A stretch of 64,000 nucleotides of DNA from assembly GCA_047975025.1 (NCBI GenBank), contig JBKECY010000053.1, positions 1 to 64,000 of the forward strand. Reading direction: 5' to 3'. Source of the DNA: JBKECY01 sp047975025. GTDB lineage: Bacteria > Bacillota > Clostridia > Lachnospirales > Lachnospiraceae. Positions 58,997 to 64,000 of the stretch are shown in pieces. Position 1 is the stretch's first letter. Each line of letters begins with the position of its first letter. Both the position numbers and the translations under genes were made by a program. The notes below the pieces were generated by a model. It searched no databases, was not told the origin of the DNA, and was given only the letters and a program-made list of their open reading frames with translations.

Positions 58997-59527
58997 ATGA
59001 ATTTCATTATTAGTGGCAAGAACATTGATGTAACGGAAGCTTTAAAGACAACGGTGGAGGAGAAACTCGGAAAACTAGAACGTTATTTCACCCCGGAGAC
59101 AGAAATTATCGTAACACTGAGTGTTGAAAAAGAAAGGCAGAAAATCGAAGTAACCATCCCGGTCAAGGGAAATATCATCCGTTCGGAGCAGGTAAGCAAT
59201 GATATGTATGTATCAATTGACCTTGTGGAAGAAGTGATTGAACGGCAATTACGTAAATATAAGAATAAAATTGTTGATAAGCATAAAGCACAGGGCAATT
59301 TCCAGAAAGCATTTATTGAGAAAGAGTACGAAGAGGAGGATGAGGTTAAAATCGTCCGTTCCAAGAGCTTTGGAATCAAACCAATGTACCCGGAAGATGC
59401 ATGCGTACAGATGGAACTGCTAGGCCACAGCTTCTTTGTATTTTATAATGCGGAGACAGAGCAGGTCAATGTAGTATATAAGAGAAAAGGTAATACATAC
59501 GGGCTGATTGAGCCAGAGATTTATTAA
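58997..59527 (+). CDS. hpf: Ribosome hibernation promoting factor, long form
   Basis: The 176-residue protein has the N-terminal HPF/RaiA fold (NFIISGKNIDVTEALKTTVEEKL) and the C-terminal dimerisation domain (KSFGIKPMYPEDACVQMELLGHSFFVF) that defines the long form of Firmicutes. It pairs 70S ribosomes into 100S dimers in stationary phase. A TATAAT at 58957-58962 with a poor -35 is its likely promoter. AAAGGGG is upstream of the ATG. A terminator follows. Confidence 0.95.
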   Translation: MNFIISGKNIDVTEALKTTVEEKLGKLERYFTPETEIIVTLSVEKERQKIEVTIPVKGNIIRSEQVSNDMYVSIDLVEEVIERQLRKYKNKIVDKHKAQGNFQKAFIEKEYEEEDEVKIVRSKSFGIKPMYPEDACVQMELLGHSFFVFYNAETEQVNVVYKRKGNTYGLIEPEIY

Positions 59528-59575
59528 GCAGAGCAGGAAAACTCATCCCCTGGAGGGATGCGAAGACAAAACACA

Positions 59576-59606
59576 AGAAGAGCCGGCAACGGCTCTTCTA
59601 TCTTTT
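59576..59606 (+). terminator. Terminator of hpf
   Basis: A 10-bp perfect stem (AGAAGAGCCG / CGGCTCTTCT) with a GCAA tetraloop is followed by ATCTTTTG. Confidence 0.85.
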
Positions 59607-59654
59607 GTGAAAGGACCGGTGTGTCTGCTGTACGGATAATTAATGAAATGTTCA

Positions 59655-59683
59655 TTGTCTAAAGTATAATAAAGTGGTAGAAT
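59655..59683 (+). promoter_or_regulatory. secA promoter
   Basis: TTGTCT (59655-59660), a 17-bp spacer and TAGAAT (59678-59683) lie 43 bp before the ATG. Confidence 0.55.
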
Positions 59684-59725
59684 GGATTAGAGTTTTTACT
59701 AAATTAAGTGTATAGGAGTGAATAA

Positions 59726-62290
59726 ATGAGCCTTATATCAAAAATCATAGGTACGCATAGTGAGCGTGAAGTGAAGCGCCTGCTCTCGGAAGTAGATAAA
59801 ATCGAGGCAATGCGTCCGGCGATGCAGCAGTTAAGCGATGAGCAGCTGCGGGACAGAACACGTGAATTTAAGGGACGCCTTGCAAAGGGAGAAACACTGG
59901 AAGATATTTTGCCGGATGCGTTCGCGACTGTTCGTGAAGCGGCGAAACGTGTGCTGAATATGGAGCATTACCGGGTACAGCTGATCGGAGGAATCATCCT
60001 TCATCAGGGACGTATCGCAGAGATGAAGACAGGTGAAGGAAAGACTCTTGTTTCCACACTTCCTGCCTATTTGAATGCGTTACAGGGGAATGGTGTTCAC
60101 ATCGTTACGGTCAATGATTACCTGGCACATCGTGATGCGGAGTGGATGGGGAAAGTTCATGAATTCCTGGGTCTTACAGTCGGTGTCGTATTAAATGATA
60201 TGAAGAATGATGAGCGGCGTGAGCAGTATGCCTGCGATATCACATACATAACAAATAATGAGTTGGGATTCGATTACCTAAGAGATAACATGGTCATCTA
60301 CAAAGAGCAGCTTGTACAGCGAGATCTTGTATATGCCATCATCGATGAGGTCGATTCGGTCTTGATTGACGAGGCCAGAACCCCTCTTATTATATCGGGA
60401 CAAAGTGGAAAATCCACGAAATTGTATGAAGTCTGCGACATACTTGCCAGACAGCTGGAGCGTGGTGAGGCAAGTGGCGAGATGACGAAGATGACAGCCA
60501 TCATGGGTGAGGAAATTATCGAGACAGGTGACTTTATTGTCAATGAAAAAGATAAAATCGTCAACCTGACGGAGCAGGGTGTGGAAAAAGTCGAGAAATT
60601 CTTCTCTTTGGAAAACCTGGCTGATCCGGAAAACCTGGAAATTCAGCACAATATCATTCTGGCACTTCGTGCACATAATCTGATGTTCAAAGATCAGGAT
60701 TACGTGGTAAAGGATGATGAAGTACTCATCGTAGATGAGTTTACCGGACGTATTATGCCGGGACGCCGCTATTCAGACGGCCTGCACCAGGCAATTGAAG
60801 CCAAAGAGCATGTTAAAGTAAAAAGAGAGAGCAAGACACTGGCAACGATTACCTTCCAGAACTTCTTTAATAAATATGAGAAGAAATCAGGTATGACAGG
60901 AACCGCTCTTACAGAAGAAAAAGAGTTTCGTGATATCTACGGAATGGACGTTATCGAAATCCCGACCAATGTGAAAGTACAGCGTATCGATCAGGAAGAT
61001 GCGGTGTATATGACACAGAAGGAGAAATTCGGTGCTGTTGTAGAAGCGATTATTGAAGCACATGAGAAACAGCAGCCGGTACTGGTGGGTACGATTACGA
61101 TTGAAACCTCTGAATTGATCAGTGCGCTTCTAAAGCGCAAAGGCATTCCGCATAACGTGCTGAATGCGAAGTTCCATGAGAAAGAGGCGGAGATTGTCGC
61201 ACAGGCAGGTATAGCGGGTACTGTTACGATTGCTACGAATATGGCAGGTCGTGGTACGGATATTAAGCTTGACGATGTGGCCAGAGAAGCAGGCGGTCTT
61301 AAGATCATCGGTACAGAACGTCATGAATCAAGACGTATTGACAACCAGCTGCGTGGTCGTTCCGGCCGGCAGGGCGATCCTGGTGAATCCAGATTCTATA
61401 TTTCACTGGAAGATGATTTAATGCGTTTGTTCGGCTCTGACAGACTGATGGGGATTTTCAAAGGTCTTGGAGTTTCTGAAAATGAGCAGATTGAGCATAA
61501 GATGCTTTCCAAATCTATCGAGAAAGCACAGATGAAGATCGAGAGCAACAACTATGGAATCCGTAAAAATCTGCTGGATTATGATCAGGTCAATAATGAG
61601 CAGCGTGAAATCATCTATAAGGAAAGACGCCGCGTACTGGACGGAGAAAGCATGCGTGATTCGATTTACAGCATGATTACAGATTTTGTGGACGGTGCGG
61701 TAGACAGTGCCTTTTCTGATGATGTAAGTTCAGAAGAATGGGATCTGGTAGAATTCGGTACGGTATTCTATCCGGTGATTCCGATCAAACCAATTAATTC
61801 GGAATCTGTGAAGGGCAAGAAACGTGATGAAGCCAAGCATATGCTCAAAGAGCGTGCAGTGAAGCTCTATGAAGTCAAGGAATCTGAATTTGCAGAGGCA
61901 GAGCAGCTGCGCGAACTCGAGCGTGTGATCCTGTTAAAGGTCATTGATAATAAGTGGATGGATCATATTGACGATATGGAGCAGCTGCGCCAGGGAATCG
62001 GTCTGCATGCTTATGGGCAGAGAGATCCGGTTGTCGAATACAAAATGAACGCGTATGAAATGTTCAACGAGATGACAGATTCCATCCAGCAGGATACGAT
62101 CAAGCTTTTGTATCATGTAAGAATTGAGCAGAAAGTCGAACGCGAGCAGGTTGCAAAAGTAACGGCAACAAATAAGGACGACAGTGGTCCGAAGAAACCG
62201 CAGAAACGGCAGGAAGATAAGGTGTATCCGAACGATCCTTGCCCTTGCGGAAGTGGTAAAAAATACAAACAATGCCATGGCAGACGATAG
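59726..62290 (+). CDS. secA: Protein translocase ATPase SecA
   Basis: The 854-residue protein has Walker A MKTGEGKTLVS, DEVDSVLIDEARTPLIISG (DEAD-like box), EFTGRIMPGRRYSDG and TNMAGRGTDIKL, then the scaffold region and a C-terminal zinc motif CPCGSGKKYKQCHGR that binds SecB or phospholipid. It drives preproteins through SecYEG. Start: AGGAG 8 nt upstream. All domains are intact. Confidence 0.98.
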   Translation: MSLISKIIGTHSEREVKRLLSEVDKIEAMRPAMQQLSDEQLRDRTREFKGRLAKGETLEDILPDAFATVREAAKRVLNMEHYRVQLIGGIILHQGRIAEMKTGEGKTLVSTLPAYLNALQGNGVHIVTVNDYLAHRDAEWMGKVHEFLGLTVGVVLNDMKNDERREQYACDITYITNNELGFDYLRDNMVIYKEQLVQRDLVYAIIDEVDSVLIDEARTPLIISGQSGKSTKLYEVCDILARQLERGEASGEMTKMTAIMGEEIIETGDFIVNEKDKIVNLTEQGVEKVEKFFSLENLADPENLEIQHNIILALRAHNLMFKDQDYVVKDDEVLIVDEFTGRIMPGRRYSDGLHQAIEAKEHVKVKRESKTLATITFQNFFNKYEKKSGMTGTALTEEKEFRDIYGMDVIEIPTNVKVQRIDQEDAVYMTQKEKFGAVVEAIIEAHEKQQPVLVGTITIETSELISALLKRKGIPHNVLNAKFHEKEAEIVAQAGIAGTVTIATNMAGRGTDIKLDDVAREAGGLKIIGTERHESRRIDNQLRGRSGRQGDPGESRFYISLEDDLMRLFGSDRLMGIFKGLGVSENEQIEHKMLSKSIEKAQMKIESNNYGIRKNLLDYDQVNNEQREIIYKERRRVLDGESMRDSIYSMITDFVDGAVDSAFSDDVSSEEWDLVEFGTVFYPVIPIKPINSESVKGKKRDEAKHMLKERAVKLYEVKESEFAEAEQLRELERVILLKVIDNKWMDHIDDMEQLRQGIGLHAYGQRDPVVEYKMNAYEMFNEMTDSIQQDTIKLLYHVRIEQKVEREQVAKVTATNKDDSGPKKPQKRQEDKVYPNDPCPCGSGKKYKQCHGRR

Positions 62291-62304
62291 TCAGCCGGAC
62301 AAGC

Positions 62305-62350
62305 TAAGAGGTCTGGACTCATGTTGGAATTCATGTGTGTTCAGACCTTA
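62305..62350. repeat. Hairpin between secA and prfB
   Basis: AAGAGGTCTGGACTCATG pairs imperfectly with CATGTGTGTTCAGACCTTA around an 8-nt loop. There is only a weak T-run afterwards, so it may be a leaky terminator or a stabilising structure between the two genes. Confidence 0.5.
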
Positions 62351-62384
62351 GATTTGAAATAAAAAAACGAAAGAAGGTGAAGCA

Positions 62385-63510
62385 GTGGTTGAATTAGATC
62401 AATTCAAAAGTATTTTAAATACATTTTTAGAACCATTAGTGGAAGTGAGGGATTCACTTTGACCTCGCTAACAAAGAAAAGCGAATTCAAGAGATAGAAA
62501 GAGAAATGCAGGCACCGACGTTCTGGGACAGTCCGGAGCGTTCGCAGAGCCTGTCACGAGAATTAAAATACCTGAAAAACGACTGTGCTACCTATGCCGA
62601 ACTGCAGACGTATGTAGACGATATCGGAACACTGATTGAGATGGGCTATGAGGAGAATGATGCATCCGTAGTACCTGAAATTGGAGAGATGCTGGATGAA
62701 TTCCGCTCGAAATTTGATGAGATTCGGATTCGCACATTGCTGTCTGAAGAATACGACAGAGATTCGGCTATTTTGACACTTCATGCCGGAGCCGGCGGTA
62801 CCGAGTCCTGCGACTGGTGCAGTATGCTGTATCGCATGTATACCAGGTGGGCGGAGCGCAAAGGCTACGAGCTGGAAGTGCTGGATTATCTGGACGGTGA
62901 AGAAGCAGGTATTAAATCAGTCACATTTGAAGTAAAGGGAGAAAATGCATACGGTTATCTTAAGTCTGAGAAGGGAGTTCACAGGCTTGTTCGTATTTCC
63001 CCTTTTAATGCAGCGGGGAAACGCCAGACTTCTTTTGTATCCTGCGATGTCATGCCGGATATTGAAGAGGATGTGGATATTGAAATTAACGATGATGATC
63101 TTAGGATCGATACCTATCGCTCCAGCGGAGCCGGCGGACAGCATATCAACAAAACCTCTTCCGCCATACGTATTACCCACCTTCCGACAGGAATCGTCGT
63201 ACAATGCCAAAACGAGCGTTCCCAGCATATGAACAAAGACAAAGCTATGCAGATGTTAAAAAGTAAGCTGGCCTTGCTAAAGCAGCAGGAGCAGGAGGAG
63301 AAGCTCTCCGGCATCCGCGGAGAAGTAACGGACATTGGCTGGGGCAGCCAGATTCGCTCCTATGTAATGCAGCCGTATACTATGGTAAAAGACCACAGGA
63401 CGAACGAAGAAACAGGGAATGTCAATTCTGTACTTGATGGTGTCATTGACCTGTTTATAAATGCATATCTGAAATGGAAAGCTCTTTCGAAAAAAAGCTT
63501 GCCTAACTAA
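62385..63510 (+). CDS. prfB: Peptide chain release factor 2 with programmed +1 frameshift
   Basis: The GTG start at 62385 (AGAAGGTG upstream) opens 25 codons, ending CTT TGA at 62457-62462. The +1 frame (GAC at 62461) then continues to the TAA at 63510, giving about 374 residues. CTT-TGA-C is the classic RF2 autoregulatory frameshift site, and a GAGGG Shine-Dalgarno-like element lies 5 nt before it. The SPF motif (ISPFNAAGKR) reads UGA/UAA, and GAGGQHINK holds the catalytic GGQ. When RF2 is scarce, slow termination favours the shift. An annotation starting at 62506 would miss the first 40 residues. Confidence 0.96.
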
Positions 63511-63577
63511 ATTAAATGTGTTACTATATCTCCCAGGGACAAACAAATGTATTTCCTGTGAGAACAAAGAGGTGGTT

Positions 63578-64000
63578 ATGGATCGCGTGGATACGAAGAA
63601 GAAGTATTATGTGGTACGGGAGAAAGCAATCCCTGAGGTGCTGATTAAAGTGGTAGAAGCTAAGAGTCTGCTGGACAAAGGAAAAGTAGAGACGGTGCAG
63701 GAAGCCACAGAACTGGTTGGCATCAGCCGCAGCTCCTTTTACAAATACAAAGATGATATTTTTCCATTTCATGAAGAGACCAAGGGAAAGACAATTACAT
63801 TTATTATTCAAATGGATGATGAACCGGGGCTTTTATCTGATGTATTGAGGATAATTGCCTTTTACCATGGGAATATCTTGACGATTCATCAAAGTATACC
63901 AATCAACGGTGTGGCGAGCCTTACGCTCAGCGTGGATATACTACCGGGAACGGGGGATGCTGCCGCTATGGTCGAGGAGATTGAAAAGCAGCATGGTGTA
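63578..64000 (+). CDS. PheB-like ACT-domain protein (UPF0735), 3' end off the window
   Basis: From the ATG at 63578 (GAGGTGG upstream) 141 codons are open to the window edge. An N-terminal HTH-like part (VQEATELVGISRSSFYKYKD) precedes an ACT domain (TITFIIQMDDEPGLLSDVLRIIAF). This order matches the PheB/UPF0735 family, usually about 145-150 residues and placed before homoserine dehydrogenase, so only a few residues should be missing. It probably senses an amino acid; no enzyme activity is known. Confidence 0.88.
   Translation, partial: MDRVDTKKKYYVVREKAIPEVLIKVVEAKSLLDKGKVETVQEATELVGISRSSFYKYKDDIFPFHEETKGKTITFIIQMDDEPGLLSDVLRIIAFYHGNILTIHQSIPINGVASLTLSVDILPGTGDAAAMVEEIEKQHGV

Overview
The window looks like a chromosomal segment of an anaerobic Firmicute, most likely a Lachnospiraceae/Clostridia member; I do not assign a genus. 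The evidence is the fermentation set (pyruvate formate-lyase, its activase, bifunctional AdhE), an L-box lysine riboswitch on dapA, strong AGGAGG ribosome sites, near-consensus TTGACA/TATAAT promoters, sortase-type and Sec lipoproteins, and small Clostridia families (TSCPD protein, PheB-like ACT protein). No rRNA, CRISPR array or replication origin was seen.

Positions 1 to about 22,940 are accessory DNA. From 1 to 10,500 there is a minus-strand block of conjugative-element genes: small hypotheticals, a beta-class DNA methyltransferase, a Replic_Relax-type protein, a VirD4/TraG-like coupling ATPase, an MT-A70 methyltransferase and a ClpB-like AAA+ ATPase preceded by a 28-codon ORF and hairpins. 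No relaxase or VirB4 is present, so the element must continue past the left edge. Next comes a plus-strand NB-ARC (STAND) ATPase with its own promoter and terminator, a candidate defence gene. An IS256-family element (12,959-14,466) then sits between two broken genes. Cargo follows: a short tyrosine recombinase, a secreted Amidase_6-type protein, and a three-gene set (membrane-anchored ECF sigma factor plus two lipoproteins) split by an ISL3 element with a perfect 8-bp target duplication. The region ends at an intact tRNA-Ser(CGA). Some 130-260 bp further on lies the 5' half of a second tRNA-Ser(CGA), broken just after its anticodon loop, which fits an attachment-site boundary.

From 23,000 to 64,000 the content is core genome: DUF2339-type membrane protein, thioesterase, sbcD-sbcC, phosphoesterase, nitroreductase, rhomboid and HIT proteins; murG; a beta-CASP nuclease; mtnN; pgi; a pfl locus; mrp; an acyltransferase; a metallopeptidase and an aconitase-family hydratase; an RluA pseudouridine synthase; a sugar-binding lipoprotein; adhE; typA; cobO; dapA-dapB; a eukaryotic-type hisA; a PfkB kinase; hpf; secA; prfB (with the programmed frameshift) and a partial ACT-domain protein. 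Pyruvate formate-lyase is encoded in two pieces: a 699-aa core without the glycyl-radical domain and a separate 80-aa glycyl-radical protein. Both pflB and adhE carry Rex-like operators over their promoters, which suggests redox (NADH/NAD+) control of fermentation.

The most interesting unexplained segment is 46,537-47,670. It has a consensus promoter, about 1.1 kb of AT-rich sequence without a credible ORF but with many hairpins and three tandem 20-nt repeats, then a strong terminator, all before the independent promoter of the next gene. It is a good candidate for a large, possibly undescribed, structured noncoding RNA.
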